A stretch of 57,707 nucleotides of DNA from an uncultured Dialister sp. GTDB taxonomy: Bacteria > Bacillota > Negativicutes > Veillonellales > Dialisteraceae. The notes beneath the pieces were generated by a model, which did not search any database, was not told the origin of the DNA, and worked only from the letters and a program-made list of their open reading frames with translations. The DNA is taken from positions 1 through 57,707 of the forward strand of contig URIB01000006.1 in NCBI GenBank assembly GCA_900547785.1. The letters are read 5' to 3'. Positions 32,721 to 43,307 of this stretch are shown piece after piece (position 1 is the first letter of the stretch; each line of letters begins with the position of its first letter). The translations under genes were made by a program, and so were the position numbers.

Positions 32721-35700
32721 ATGAGCCTGCACTTTATTTTCGGTCCTGCCGGTACGGGAAAAACAGTCCGCTGTTGTGAAGAAATACGCAATTACATCAC
32801 CGAGGAAAAAGAGCGTTCCGCTTTTCTTTTAGTGCCCGATCAGGAAACGTATACCGCAGAACGTATGTTGGCAGGCGTATTCCCGGGGAAAGGATTTATG
32901 AATGTAACGGTGTGCGGATTTTCTCGTCTGGCTTACCGGGTATTTCAGGAGCTCCGTTCTCCTGTCCGTGACGCCCTTTCTCCTTTAGGGCAACAGTTGG
33001 TGGTCAGTCATATACTGAATAACCACAAAAATGAATTGCAGATCCTTGCCAAAAGCGCGTCCCAACCTCATTTTGCCGACCGGCTCGTACAATTATTTCA
33101 TCAATTGGATATGTTCTGTGTATCGGAAACGGATTTAGCAACGGCGTCTTTGCAGGAAGAGAATACGCCCTTAGGAAAAAAATTATCCGATTTAGCGCTT
33201 CTTTATAAAAACTACCACGCTTTTCTTCGTGAACGTTTTTCTTATGAGGGAAGTCTCTTTGATCTTCTCGCTCGGGAAATTCCCCGTTCAGATATGCTCC
33301 GCCGTTCCCGCATTTGGATTGACGGTTTCAACGGAATGGCTCCGCAAAAAATTAATATCGTATCTGCTTTAGTCCAAACAGCGGAGCAAGTCACATTCAC
33401 TTTACAAATGCCTAATCCGAATACAGAAACCGACTGCGAAATTTTTGCACAGCCCGACCGCCTATACCGCATGCTTTTGCAAACTATTGGACAGGCGGAG
33501 TCCGTCACGCTGTCGGAGTATCACCGTTACCATTGCCCGAGAATTTTATCTCTTGTATCCGAATCCTTCCAATCTCCCTCCGAAAATTGTCCTCTCCCGA
33601 AAGCGCAGTCCGTCACTCCTGAAAAAGGCGTTCATTTGGTCGCTGCTCCGGATCGTAACGGCGAGGCCGACTTTATGGCAAGACGCATTTTAACCTTGGT
33701 CCGTGACAAAGGTTTGCGGTGGCGGGATATTTTGGTGCTTCTCCGTACCGGCGACCACTACACCGATGCATTGGAACGGTCGTTTTTAAAATATAAAATC
33801 CCCGGATTCATTGATAAAAAACAACCTGTCAATAATCACCCGCTCGTTATCCTCATCGACAGTCTTATTCGTTTTCTTTCCGCAGAAAGCAAAGGCAATC
33901 ATAGAGGATTCCAGAGAAATATTATTTTCCGCCTGCTGAAAACGAATATGCTTTCCTCTTTCAGCAGGGACGAAATCGACCGTCTTGAAAATTATACGCT
34001 GAAATATAACATACGATACGGCATATGGCAAAAACCATGGACATTCCGTGATTACGGGAGTCCCGACGGAGAACCCGGTGCTCTTACACAAAAGGAAGCG
34101 GAGATGCAAAAAGAAGCCAATATTTGGCGTGAAAAAGCAGTAACTCTTCTGAATCCTCTCCGGGATCGCTGGAAAACAACGGCTACCGCAAAAGAAAAAT
34201 GCACGGTTTTATATGAATGGCTTATCGAGCAGGAGATTCCCCGGACACTCGCCGCCAGAGATAATGAAGAATATGAAAAAACAAAAAGCCGTCCTCATAG
34301 CCAGGTCTGGAAAAAAATCATATCCCTGTTCGAGGAAGCCGTTCACGCCTCGGGGAATGAGTCCATGTCCGATGATACTTTCTTTCTCATGCTAAAAGAC
34401 GGACTTTCTTCTCTCACCTATTCCATGATTCCCCCCACCCTGGACCACGTGACCGTCACCTCAATGGACAGAGGCTACGCCGCAGAAGCGAAAGTCGTTT
34501 TTATCCCGGGACTTTTGGAGGGAGAGTTTCCTCAAAAAATTGATGACTCCGGATTTTTTACGGAATCGGAAAAACAACTGTTATGGAGCCATGCAAAAAT
34601 CAATTTAGGCGATAATTTATTGCAGTTAATCGGGCAGGAACAATTTTATGCCTATTTGGCACTCACGCGGTCTTCAGACGCTCTTTATTTGTCCTACCCC
34701 GAATCCGAGGATGACGGCAGCCGGGGAGAAGCTTCTTTCCTTTTCACACAATTGAAAGACAGAGGTTACTATACGGAATATATCCGCGCGCTTTCTCCCT
34801 CTCCTGCAGAAGACGATCCGTCTTTCTTCGCCAATCCCGAACAGTCACTTTCTTTATTGCCCCTTATCCTCCACGAAGGCATCCCGCCGGAAAACAGCCG
34901 CTGGACGGCTCTCAGAAATTGGGCAAAGAAAGAAAGCCCCGTTCTTCTCCAAAACAAATTAGCGGGCTTATATTACCAAAATACCGCCGCCTCTCTATTC
35001 AAAGAGGAAGCAAAAAAACTTTTTATGCCGAAAGGCCGTTTTTTCGGTTCCGTCACAAAATTACAAAATTACAGAACCTGCCCCTATCGGTATTTTCTTC
35101 AATACGGATTGGGCATTGAAGAACGAAAAACCGGGGACGTCGACGCTTTGGATTATGGAAACTATTTGCATGCCGGTCTTCATCAATTCGGCGCCCGGCT
35201 CAAAAAAGAACACCGCCAGTGGCGGGATGCCGATGACGACGATATCAAAAATATGTCAAAAGAAATCACGGAAGAACTCATCCCCCGAATCAAGTCGGGA
35301 GCTCTTCATTCCGATATGTCTCTCCAATATACAAAGAGAGTTTTGGATCGTACGTTTGAAGATGCGTTAAAACGTTTCCGTCAATGGAGCCGTCAAAGTG
35401 GATTTGACACCATAGATTTAGAACGCCCTTTTACGGTAAGGATTTCAGCCGGTCCGCACGATTCCTTTACACTTATCGGAAAAATAGACCGAATCGACTC
35501 TGACGGAAAGCACGTTGTCGTATCAGACTACAAGACAGGTCGTCCCACCGTCAGCCTGAATGATATATTAAACGGCACATCTCTGCAGCTCATCACTTAT
35601 TTATTGGCTTTGTCGAAAGATGAAGAAATGAAAAATCTTCTCCCCGCCGCGATGATGTACATTTATCTTCACGGAAGTGTCCGTCCTGTAGAAACCGTCC

Positions 35701-36143
35701 CCCCCGACGGGATTCCTCCCTTAAAAGAAAAAGACGGAGTTAACGGACTCTTTTTAGATGATTCTGCCGTTTTGGAAACACTGGATAAGGAAGCCGGCCA
35801 TAATAACAGCTTCCTCCCTGTCCGCTATACTTTAAAAGGAGCCGTTCACAGCGCTTCTCCTATTCTGTCGGAATCCCAGTTCGAGTCTTTAAAAATAATC
35901 ACGGAAGAAATCTTAATCCGTCTGTATCAGGAAATGCAAAGCGGAGATATTTCCATTTATCCGGTAAAATCAGGAACAACTGCCGCCTGTTCCTACTGCC
36001 CTTACAGGAGTATTTGCCGTTTTGAACCGCAATTGGAAGAAAACAACTTTAACTATCTGGTCAAAGATAAAAATGCCAAACATATTTTAGAAGAGAAAGC
36101 CGCCGATTTAGTATCGGAAAGAAAGGAGATGCCCCATGAGTAA
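32721..36143 (+). CDS. addB: ATP-dependent nuclease subunit AddB
   Basis: AddB pairs with AddA in the helicase-nuclease that resects double-strand breaks for RecA-dependent repair and degrades unprotected linear DNA. The 1140-residue protein has a Walker A motif GPAGTGKT (8-15) at the start of a degenerate helicase-like region. The C-terminal RecB-type nuclease has GKIDRID and VVSDYKTG motifs. The four iron-sulfur cysteines are one in YRTCPYRYFL and three in the C-terminal CSYCPYRSIC. The length is as in Bacillus AddB. GAGGGGGAAA precedes the ATG. It overlaps addA by 8 bases. Confidence 0.93.
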   Translation: MSLHFIFGPAGTGKTVRCCEEIRNYITEEKERSAFLLVPDQETYTAERMLAGVFPGKGFMNVTVCGFSRLAYRVFQELRSPVRDALSPLGQQLVVSHILNNHKNELQILAKSASQPHFADRLVQLFHQLDMFCVSETDLATASLQEENTPLGKKLSDLALLYKNYHAFLRERFSYEGSLFDLLAREIPRSDMLRRSRIWIDGFNGMAPQKINIVSALVQTAEQVTFTLQMPNPNTETDCEIFAQPDRLYRMLLQTIGQAESVTLSEYHRYHCPRILSLVSESFQSPSENCPLPKAQSVTPEKGVHLVAAPDRNGEADFMARRILTLVRDKGLRWRDILVLLRTGDHYTDALERSFLKYKIPGFIDKKQPVNNHPLVILIDSLIRFLSAESKGNHRGFQRNIIFRLLKTNMLSSFSRDEIDRLENYTLKYNIRYGIWQKPWTFRDYGSPDGEPGALTQKEAEMQKEANIWREKAVTLLNPLRDRWKTTATAKEKCTVLYEWLIEQEIPRTLAARDNEEYEKTKSRPHSQVWKKIISLFEEAVHASGNESMSDDTFFLMLKDGLSSLTYSMIPPTLDHVTVTSMDRGYAAEAKVVFIPGLLEGEFPQKIDDSGFFTESEKQLLWSHAKINLGDNLLQLIGQEQFYAYLALTRSSDALYLSYPESEDDGSRGEASFLFTQLKDRGYYTEYIRALSPSPAEDDPSFFANPEQSLSLLPLILHEGIPPENSRWTALRNWAKKESPVLLQNKLAGLYYQNTAASLFKEEAKKLFMPKGRFFGSVTKLQNYRTCPYRYFLQYGLGIEERKTGDVDALDYGNYLHAGLHQFGARLKKEHRQWRDADDDDIKNMSKEITEELIPRIKSGALHSDMSLQYTKRVLDRTFEDALKRFRQWSRQSGFDTIDLERPFTVRISAGPHDSFTLIGKIDRIDSDGKHVVVSDYKTGRPTVSLNDILNGTSLQLITYLLALSKDEEMKNLLPAAMMYIYLHGSVRPVETVPPDGIPPLKEKDGVNGLFLDDSAVLETLDKEAGHNNSFLPVRYTLKGAVHSASPILSESQFESLKIITEEILIRLYQEMQSGDISIYPVKSGTTAACSYCPYRSICRFEPQLEENNFNYLVKDKNAKHILEEKAADLVSERKEMPHE

Positions 36144-39100
36144 AATGACCTGGACCGCCGCACAGCAAGCCGCCCTTGATGCGAGAGGCCAAAATCTTCT
36201 CCTTGCCGCATCGGCGGGAAGCGGAAAAACAGCGGTCCTCACCGCACGGATCAAAGAGCTCCTCACCGATACGGAAAATCCGCTCGACATTTCCGAGATT
36301 CTTGTTCTCACCTTCACCAGAGCCGCCGCCGGTGAAATGAAAACACGGATTGCCTCCCATATTTCAAAAGCCTTATTGCAGGCCAGAGAAGAAAACGATG
36401 CCGCCCTCACACACCACCTATCCCGCCAGCTTTCTCTTCTTTCCGGCGCCCAGATTTCCACATTGGATTCTTTTTTCCAATCTCTTATCCGTCAATACTT
36501 TTATCTCATTGATTTAGATCCGGACACGCAGATTTTAAGCGACGCCAATGAAATTGATTTACTCAAACAGGACGTATTAAACGAAGTACTGGAAGCCTAT
36601 TATACGGAAAACAACCCCCATTTTCTAGACTGCGCCGACTTGCTCTCCCGCGGTTTTAACGACACCGGGCTGCGGGATACTATTTTATATCTCTACAACT
36701 TTTCCTGTTCTATGGCTTTCCCCGAGGACTGGCTCTCCAAACTTCCGTTGCCCTACCGGATTCCCGAAAACAGCTCCCTTTCTTCCATCGGCTGGGCGGA
36801 TTCTATCCTTTCGGAGTATCAGCTCATAGCCAACGGCTTTGAAGATTCTTACCGGCAAATATTTTCCCTTTTGGAAAAAGAACCGGACTTGGAAGATTAT
36901 CTTCCTGCTCTTTCGGAAGAGTATGACGCCTTTTCTTTTCTTGCCCATTCCGGCCATTGGCAGGACTGGTATGCAAGCATTCCGAAAATTTCCTTTGAGC
37001 GGCTGAAAAGCAAATCGAAAAGCAAAGCATCCGATCCGCTTCGCTTTGAAGATATCAAAAATCAGATTCTTGATATCCGGAATTCGGTAAAAGACCGGTT
37101 CAAGAAAAAAATACTTCCTTTCTTTTCCATCCCGGAACAACAATGGATAGATAATGTCCGCGACATGTATCCCGTCGTAGAGATGATATCCCGTATCACC
37201 GTGGATTTCCTTCATGCCTATCATGACCGGAAAAAGCAGGACGGTCTGATGGAGTTTTCCGACATGGAACATTACGCTCTCGATATTCTCCTCGATAAAG
37301 AAAATCCCCAGTTCTCCATTGAAAAGGCGGACCGCTTTCCCTCGGAAGCGGCACGTATGATTCAAAAGAAATATAAAGAAATTATGATTGACGAATATCA
37401 GGATACCAATGGTGTGCAGGAATTGATTACTTCTCTGATTTCCGGAGGAAATAACCGATTCATGGTAGGCGATATCAAACAGTCCATTTATGCGTTTCGT
37501 CAGGCGGATCCTACTATTTTCCTGGATAAATATACGGCCTTCACCGATGAGGAAGATGCGGGCAACCGCCGGATCGACCTCAATCAAAATTTCCGCAGTG
37601 ATCCGACAGTTCTTTCTTCCATCAATTATATTTTCCGCCAACTGATGGATAAAAAGCAGCTGGGTCTTGCCTATGGAGAAAGAGAATCTCTCCGTCCGGG
37701 ACGGTACGAAGAACCTCGCCCCGACTCTTACATCGGCGGTTCCGTGACACTGGATTGGATTGACAAAAGCAAAAGCGACGGAGAAGAAGATACCGCTCCG
37801 TCTACACCCTCTACCGTCAATGATATAGACACCATCACCTTGGAAGGACGCCTGATCGCCCGGCGGATTCAGTCTTTTTTTTCAGAAAACAAAAAAGTGA
37901 TGAATAGTGACGGCACATTCCGGAACATAGAGTACAAAGATATTGTCATTCTCCTCCGAGCAACGAACGGAAAAGCCCCTGCTTTGCTGAAAGTGTTGAA
38001 TGAAGCCGGTATTCCTGCCGTTTCAGATAAAGAAGATGACTTCCTCCAAACTTCCGAAGTCCGGGTCTTATGGTCGCTCCTTCAGATTTTGGATAATCCG
38101 CTTCAGAATCTGCCGCTGACGGCCGTCCTCCGTTCTTTCTTTGTCGGTCTTGACGAAAAGGATCTGACCGCCCTGCACAATGATGAAAAAGCGAAAGAAG
38201 ACAGCCTTTGGGAAATTTTACTCCGCCAAAACGTATTGCCTGCCGCTAAAAGCCAACGGCTCTTCCATTTTTTGAACCTCTATGAAAAATGGAGAGATCA
38301 ATCCGTCAGCAACGGCATCGCCCCACTTCTCCGTGCTATTTTTGAAGACACCGACTATATCACATGGATCAGCGGTCTGCCCGGCGGTGATTTCCGAAAA
38401 TCTCATATACAAGCATTTTATAATCTCGCCTTGCAAAGAGATTCCTCCGTATCCAACGGTTTATTTTCCTTTCTTGAATACCTCAGAAAATCAAAAAAAG
38501 AGTTCAAAACCGTTTCCTCCGCCAAAGACAATCATGCCGTACGCATCATGTCTATCCACAAAAGCAAAGGGCTCGAATTTCCTGTCGTTTTTCTGGCGGA
38601 CACAGCCAAAACATTCAATACGGTCGACTTAAAAAAAGTAGTCATCGCCGATAAATCTATGGGAATCGGCATTCATTATTTTGATAAAGCGCACCATGCC
38701 CGTTGGCCCACTTTATACCAGATCGCCTTAAAAGCAAAAGTTCTTAAAGAAACACAAGCGGAAGAAGCACGGCTTCTCTATGTCGCCATGACCCGGGCCA
38801 GAGATAAACTCTATATCCTTGCCTCTGAAAATGATTTCTTGAAAAATCTTCAGGCCCGGCTTATGCCGCTCACTGCCGACAATGTGAAAAAAATGCATAC
38901 GCTCCCCGGTCATTTGGTGGGAAATGCCAATTCTTACCTCTCTTGGATTCTTCCCGCCGTCGCCGGACACCGAAGTATGCTTTCCTTATGGAAACACACG
39001 GCGCATCTTCCCCGGACAGTCGAAGATGCCCCTTCTGACAGGGACACACAGTTCGATTGGACCATCACGTCCCGCTATGACTTGCTAACCACTGAAGAAA

Positions 39101-39972
39101 AAGCCATCGGTAAAACCGCTGTATCTCCGGAGAATACAATCCCTCTCAAAAAAGAAAATGCGGCAGATATTTTCTTATCATTCCCGGAATCGTCCGTTCC
39201 CGCATGGCTGGACGACCAACTCCGCTGGACTTACGATTTCCCCGGTGCCGTAGACACCCCTGCCAAACTCACCGCTACCACTGCCACACAACAAAAAGAA
39301 GATCGGGAAATGCAATCCGCCGATGAAACGACGCCCCCGTCCGCCATACTCGCCCCTGATATAGAAGACACGGCCACTTTGCCCGGCGGTTATGAAACGC
39401 CTCCCGATTTCCTTAGTGAAACCCCTGTACTTTCAGGAATAAGCTACGGCACACTCATGCATAAAACTATGGAACTGTTGGATTTGATTCACCTGCCTCC
39501 TGTAGAAACGGCCATTCGTCAGGAAATAGAATCTCTTTATGAAAGAAATGCACTCACTGCAGAAGAAAAAGGAATTTTACTTCATCATTCGGGTGCAAAA
39601 TCACCGGTACGGGATATTTTGAAGTTTATGCACAGCCCTTTGCAGGAATCCATGAAAAAAGCGGATATCGTCAGAAAAGAACTTCCCTTTTCCGTTTTAC
39701 TTCCCGCCTCCCGCTACTATCCGGACTGTGAAAAAGGAGAAGAAATCTTCCTCCAAGGCGTCATAGACTGTCTACTCGAAACGGACGGACAACTGACCAT
39801 TATCGATTATAAAACCGACCGCATACAGTCGGCAGATGAGTTGAAAAAACATTATACCGCCCAACTTCTTATCTATAAAGAAGCGGCGGAACAGATTTTA
39901 AAAAAGCCCGTAACAGGTTTATACCTCTGGTCATTCCATTTGGAAAAAATGATTCCTGTCGATGCACAATAA
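36136..39972 (+). CDS. addA: ATP-dependent helicase/nuclease subunit AddA
   Basis: This UvrD-like 3'-5' helicase has a C-terminal RecB-type nuclease and is the second subunit of AddAB. Visible motifs are Walker A AASAGSGKT (24-32), LVLTFTRAAAGEMKTRI, motif II DEYQDTN, QSIYAFRQADP, SIHKSKGLEFPVVF, motif VI LLYVAMTRARDKLYI, and the nuclease segment GVIDCLLETDGQL followed by IIDYKTD. The 1278-residue length is slightly above the Bacillus protein. GAAAGGAGATGCCCC precedes the ATG, inside the end of addB, so translation is coupled. Confidence 0.95.
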   Translation: MSKMTWTAAQQAALDARGQNLLLAASAGSGKTAVLTARIKELLTDTENPLDISEILVLTFTRAAAGEMKTRIASHISKALLQAREENDAALTHHLSRQLSLLSGAQISTLDSFFQSLIRQYFYLIDLDPDTQILSDANEIDLLKQDVLNEVLEAYYTENNPHFLDCADLLSRGFNDTGLRDTILYLYNFSCSMAFPEDWLSKLPLPYRIPENSSLSSIGWADSILSEYQLIANGFEDSYRQIFSLLEKEPDLEDYLPALSEEYDAFSFLAHSGHWQDWYASIPKISFERLKSKSKSKASDPLRFEDIKNQILDIRNSVKDRFKKKILPFFSIPEQQWIDNVRDMYPVVEMISRITVDFLHAYHDRKKQDGLMEFSDMEHYALDILLDKENPQFSIEKADRFPSEAARMIQKKYKEIMIDEYQDTNGVQELITSLISGGNNRFMVGDIKQSIYAFRQADPTIFLDKYTAFTDEEDAGNRRIDLNQNFRSDPTVLSSINYIFRQLMDKKQLGLAYGERESLRPGRYEEPRPDSYIGGSVTLDWIDKSKSDGEEDTAPSTPSTVNDIDTITLEGRLIARRIQSFFSENKKVMNSDGTFRNIEYKDIVILLRATNGKAPALLKVLNEAGIPAVSDKEDDFLQTSEVRVLWSLLQILDNPLQNLPLTAVLRSFFVGLDEKDLTALHNDEKAKEDSLWEILLRQNVLPAAKSQRLFHFLNLYEKWRDQSVSNGIAPLLRAIFEDTDYITWISGLPGGDFRKSHIQAFYNLALQRDSSVSNGLFSFLEYLRKSKKEFKTVSSAKDNHAVRIMSIHKSKGLEFPVVFLADTAKTFNTVDLKKVVIADKSMGIGIHYFDKAHHARWPTLYQIALKAKVLKETQAEEARLLYVAMTRARDKLYILASENDFLKNLQARLMPLTADNVKKMHTLPGHLVGNANSYLSWILPAVAGHRSMLSLWKHTAHLPRTVEDAPSDRDTQFDWTITSRYDLLTTEEKAIGKTAVSPENTIPLKKENAADIFLSFPESSVPAWLDDQLRWTYDFPGAVDTPAKLTATTATQQKEDREMQSADETTPPSAILAPDIEDTATLPGGYETPPDFLSETPVLSGISYGTLMHKTMELLDLIHLPPVETAIRQEIESLYERNALTAEEKGILLHHSGAKSPVRDILKFMHSPLQESMKKADIVRKELPFSVLLPASRYYPDCEKGEEIFLQGVIDCLLETDGQLTIIDYKTDRIQSADELKKHYTAQLLIYKEAAEQILKKPVTGLYLWSFHLEKMIPVDAQ

Positions 39973-39999
39973 AAAGAGCTCCTTCGTGGGGCTCTTTTT
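39972..39999. terminator. Bidirectional terminator between addA and the amidase gene
   Basis: AAAAGAGCTCC, a TTCG tetraloop region, then GGGGCTCTTTTT. It lies between two convergent genes. Confidence 0.85.
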
Positions 40000-40007
40000 G
40001 TTGTGCT

Positions 40008-40805
40008 CTATTTTACTACATCAAATTCAGGTCTTCTGTCTTTAAAAACATGAATGGTATTTCTGATTTTCTGAATCACTTCCGTATCAACCTCTCCAAC
40101 GGCGATTTCTTCCTCCGTTCCCAGGCGGCACACGTCTTCTCCCCAGGGATCTATAAGCGCAGAGTTTCCTGCATATTGTGTCTGCCCCGATACTCCACCT
40201 TGATTGACCGCACAAAGATACATCTGGTTTTCTACGGCTCTTGCCTGATTGAGGAGTGTCCAATGAAAAAGTCGTTTTTCCGGCCAGGCGGCGGGAACAA
40301 AAAATAAATCCGTTTCCCCTGCCAATACCTGACGACGAATCCATTCGGGAAAACGGATATCATAGCAGATAGCCATTGAGCAGGAAAGTCCGTCTAAATG
40401 AAAATGTACGGTACGATTTCCCTGCTCAAAAAACAACGGTTCTTTCGCAAAAGAGAAACCGTGCATTTTGTCATATCCCCCTATTTCTTTTCCCTCGCGG
40501 TCAAAAATATAGGCCCTGTTGTACACGGAATTTCCCTGACGAACCGCTACGGACCCTGCGACTATATTCACATGATGTTCTTTGGCAAAATCCGCACAAA
40601 ACTTTCTTGTTCTTTTTCCCTCTTCATCGGCAATTTCTTTCAGTTTCCGTGACATATAGAAACCTGTATTCCATGTTTCGGGAAGAACGATGATATCCGG
40701 TCTGTTTTCCATGGCCTTTTCCAGTAATTTTTCTGCCCGGCTGTAATTAAAGTCCGGATCGGCAAGCTTCACCTGCATTTGTATAAGAGCGATTTTCTTT
40801 TTCAT
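40008..40805 (-). CDS. Nitrilase-superfamily amidase (omega-amidase / YafV-like)
   Basis: This carbon-nitrogen hydrolase has the full Glu-Lys-Cys triad: E43 in LPETW, K113 in YDKMHGF and C147 in AICYDIRFPEW. The 265-residue length and the RFPEWIRR and QARAVENQMYLCAVNQ segments are most like the YafV/Nit2 branch, which removes the amide of alpha-ketoglutaramate or similar compounds (metabolite repair). Other branch substrates cannot be excluded. It stands alone: the glmM terminator is upstream, with addA convergent downstream. Confidence 0.82.
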   Translation of the reverse strand: MKKKIALIQMQVKLADPDFNYSRAEKLLEKAMENRPDIIVLPETWNTGFYMSRKLKEIADEEGKRTRKFCADFAKEHHVNIVAGSVAVRQGNSVYNRAYIFDREGKEIGGYDKMHGFSFAKEPLFFEQGNRTVHFHLDGLSCSMAICYDIRFPEWIRRQVLAGETDLFFVPAAWPEKRLFHWTLLNQARAVENQMYLCAVNQGGVSGQTQYAGNSALIDPWGEDVCRLGTEEEIAVGEVDTEVIQKIRNTIHVFKDRRPEFDVVK

Positions 40806-40892
40806 GAAACTCCTCCCTTTGTCATTATTTTCTATATGTATTATAACCGATGAAAATAAAACAGGCGCTGTATTTCTTACGGATGGGCAAAC

Positions 40893-40919
40893 AAAAACTG
40901 CCTGCCGAACAAGCAGACA
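40893..40919 (-). terminator. Terminator of the cdaA-cdaR-glmM operon
   Basis: On the minus strand TGTCTGC (40919-40913), loop TTGTTCG, GCAGGCA (40905-40899, one G-T pair), then GTTTTTG. It lies just after the glmM stop codon. Confidence 0.65.
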
Positions 40920-40927
40920 ATTTTCTT

Positions 40928-42271
40928 TTATTCCATTCCCAGTTCCTGCTCTACGGCAGAAACGATATCGTCGATTACCCGTTCCAGCCGGTCGATGTCT
41001 TTTCCTTCGCCCATCACTCTGACGAGCGGTTCCGTCCCGGAAGCGCGAACCAGTATGCGTCCTTCGTTGCCCAATTCCACTTTGGCGGATTCTATAGCGC
41101 TTTGGATCAGTGTGTTATCTTCCCACCCGTTTTTACTGTAAACAGTCACATTTTTCAGAATTTGCGGATAGGTAGTCATCAGACGCGCAAGTTCGGACAG
41201 CGGTACTTTTTCATCCCGTAATACGGAAAGTGTCTGTACGGCAGTAATAAGTCCGTCGCCTGTTGTATTAAACGCAGGAAATATGATATGCCCCGACTGC
41301 TCTCCGCCGATGGAATAATTATGGGCAAGCATTTCTTCGAGCACATACCGGTCTCCCACTTTCGTATAAACAGCCTTACACCCATGTTCAGACAGTGCCT
41401 TTCCAAATCCCATATTACTCATCACCGTACCGACCACGGTGTCATCATGCAGACGATTTTCTTTTTTCATTTGCAAGGCATTGATGAGCATGAGATGGTC
41501 CCCGTCCAGCACGGCTCCTTTTTCATCCACAAAAAGGCAGCGGTCCGCATCTCCGTCATTGGCAATACCGCAGTCCGCTCCTTCTTCAAGCACCGCTTTT
41601 TGCAGTGTTTCCATGTGGGTCGATCCGCAGTCATGATTGATATTCGTTCCGTCAGGTTCGCAGAAAAGCGGAATCACTTCTGCCCCTAAGTCACGAAGGA
41701 TATCCGGCAAGAAACCGCTTGCCGCCCCGTTCGCCGAATCGGTTACGATTTTCATCCCTTTGAAATCGCCTTTTACGGTCGAACGGACATAGTCTTTATA
41801 TTGCAAGGCTGATTCTTCTCTGGTAGAAATCGTTCCGATATGTTCTCCTGTAGGGCGGACAATCTCCTCTTCATGGCGAAGTATATTTTCGATGTCTTCT
41901 TCTGTTTTATCCGGCAGTTTATATCCGTTTTTATCAAAAAATTTAATCCCGTTATCGGGAAACGGATTGTGAGAAGCGGAAATCATAACTCCCGCATCAT
42001 AGCCGAGCGTACGTGTCAAATACGCAATCCCCGGTGTGGGAATAACACCCGCCACATCTACATGCACACCGGACGCACAAAGCCCCGCCGACAAAGCGGC
42101 TGTAATCATGGAGCCCGATATACGTGTATCTCTGCCGATAAGAAACCGGTGCCTCTTTCCCTCTTTACAAAAATAAGCACCTGCCGCACGCCCCAATTGA
42201 TAAGCCAGTTCAGGCATTAAAGTCGAATTGACTACGCCTCTCACACCGTCTGTACCAAATAATGTAACCAT
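40928..42271 (-). CDS. glmM: Phosphoglucosamine mutase GlmM
   Basis: GlmM converts glucosamine 6-phosphate to glucosamine 1-phosphate for UDP-GlcNAc, the cell-wall precursor. It begins MVTLFGTDGVRG and has the phosphoserine loop ISASHNP with catalytic S100, the metal loop DGDADRC, the sugar-binding loop GGEQSGH and the phosphate-binding RASGTEPLVRVM. The open frame reaches back to 42325, but GGAGG precedes the ATG at 42271, giving the standard 447 residues. It is the last gene of the conserved cdaA-cdaR-glmM cluster. Confidence 0.95.
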   Translation of the reverse strand: MVTLFGTDGVRGVVNSTLMPELAYQLGRAAGAYFCKEGKRHRFLIGRDTRISGSMITAALSAGLCASGVHVDVAGVIPTPGIAYLTRTLGYDAGVMISASHNPFPDNGIKFFDKNGYKLPDKTEEDIENILRHEEEIVRPTGEHIGTISTREESALQYKDYVRSTVKGDFKGMKIVTDSANGAASGFLPDILRDLGAEVIPLFCEPDGTNINHDCGSTHMETLQKAVLEEGADCGIANDGDADRCLFVDEKGAVLDGDHLMLINALQMKKENRLHDDTVVGTVMSNMGFGKALSEHGCKAVYTKVGDRYVLEEMLAHNYSIGGEQSGHIIFPAFNTTGDGLITAVQTLSVLRDEKVPLSELARLMTTYPQILKNVTVYSKNGWEDNTLIQSAIESAKVELGNEGRILVRASGTEPLVRVMGEGKDIDRLERVIDDIVSAVEQELGME

Positions 42272-42386
42272 GTAATTCCCTCCACAAATATATTGACCGG
42301 GGTAGTCTTTTTTCTTTATTTGCACGCTTTCCCCGCATAAGTTTCCTACCGCACAATACGCTGTATTGTATGGTAATTCCGCTCAA

Positions 42387-43307
42387 TCATTCTTTTTCTA
42401 TCTCAACAGTAACCGTCACGGTTCCGGGGATAATCATTCCATGTTCCGGTTTCGGAATTTCCATCTTTTTTGTAACGGTTCCGGAAGCCTCCGTCACATC
42501 TATTTCTTCCGTTTCAATCACATCATGCCCTTCAAAATAGCTTTCCGGCGCTTTTACCGTGGCAATCGGAGGCGTCACTTTGATTCCTCCCACTTTATAT
42601 CCTTCTGCCGGTTTTCCCTTTATGATCGGTTTGAAGTGAATATTTTTTGTTTTCTGATCTTCCACCATGTGAACGGACGCCCGGACGCGGGTCGGCATCA
42701 CATCAATACCCGTCACCGTATTTCCTTCCCGGTCCAACACATTGACCGTGTCAAATTCTTCAAAATCCTTATTTTTAGCAGCTACATTCACAGATACAAT
42801 CGCCCGGTCTGCCGATTCCACCTGGCGGCTGGATCCCGCCACAGTGATATAGTCGGGTGTAACGGATTTCTTTTCCGCCTTAAATCCCTGCGGCGGCGTC
42901 CCTATAAATTCGACTTGGGCGGGAAGTGTCTTGACCGCATACGTATCGACAATAAGGTCAAAATAAGAGTGATCTTGGGATACCACCGTTTCATTTCCCG
43001 GTACGGAAACATGGATTGGTGTATTCGGGTACGTTCCATGGGAAACGCCTTCCAAATCCACATAGGCCTTAATATTATCAGAACGCATTCCGATCATATC
43101 GCTCCTGTTCATGCGCACCAGAACCTTTACTTTCGGCGGCACATTCGTTGCTACCAGCGATCTGTCCAGATTCCGTATTTCCACCGGGATGGTATATGAA
43201 TTTTCAACCAAAGGATTTTGCTCATTCATCACATAAATCCAAAAAGAAAATGCGGCAATCAGACAAAGCAACTTTGGAATCCACCATTTCGGATTGGTAT
43301 ATTTCAT
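42387..43307 (-). CDS. cdaR: CdaA regulatory protein CdaR (YbbR-domain protein)
   Basis: CdaR is an extracytoplasmic YbbR-domain protein that modulates the diadenylate cyclase CdaA. The 306-residue product has an N-terminal membrane anchor (about residues 9-28, KLLCLIAAFSFWIYV) followed by repeated YbbR domains rich in Val and Thr, such as SVPGNETVVSQDHSYFDLIVDTYAVKTLP. The frame opens at 43322, but the ATG at 43307 overlaps the cdaA stop as ATGA and has GGAG at suitable distance, so it is chosen. It lies between cdaA and glmM. Confidence 0.9.
   Translation of the reverse strand: MKYTNPKWWIPKLLCLIAAFSFWIYVMNEQNPLVENSYTIPVEIRNLDRSLVATNVPPKVKVLVRMNRSDMIGMRSDNIKAYVDLEGVSHGTYPNTPIHVSVPGNETVVSQDHSYFDLIVDTYAVKTLPAQVEFIGTPPQGFKAEKKSVTPDYITVAGSSRQVESADRAIVSVNVAAKNKDFEEFDTVNVLDREGNTVTGIDVMPTRVRASVHMVEDQKTKNIHFKPIIKGKPAEGYKVGGIKVTPPIATVKAPESYFEGHDVIETEEIDVTEASGTVTKKMEIPKPEHGMIIPGTVTVTVEIEKE

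Noticed and set aside
36685..37641. 318-codon minus-strand frame inside addA
   Set aside because: It is a shadow frame of addA, whose helicase motifs are continuous through this region.
42366..43199. 277-codon plus-strand frame opposite cdaR
   Set aside because: Its Arg/His/Phe-rich composition is typical of an antisense shadow; cdaR lies in a conserved operon.
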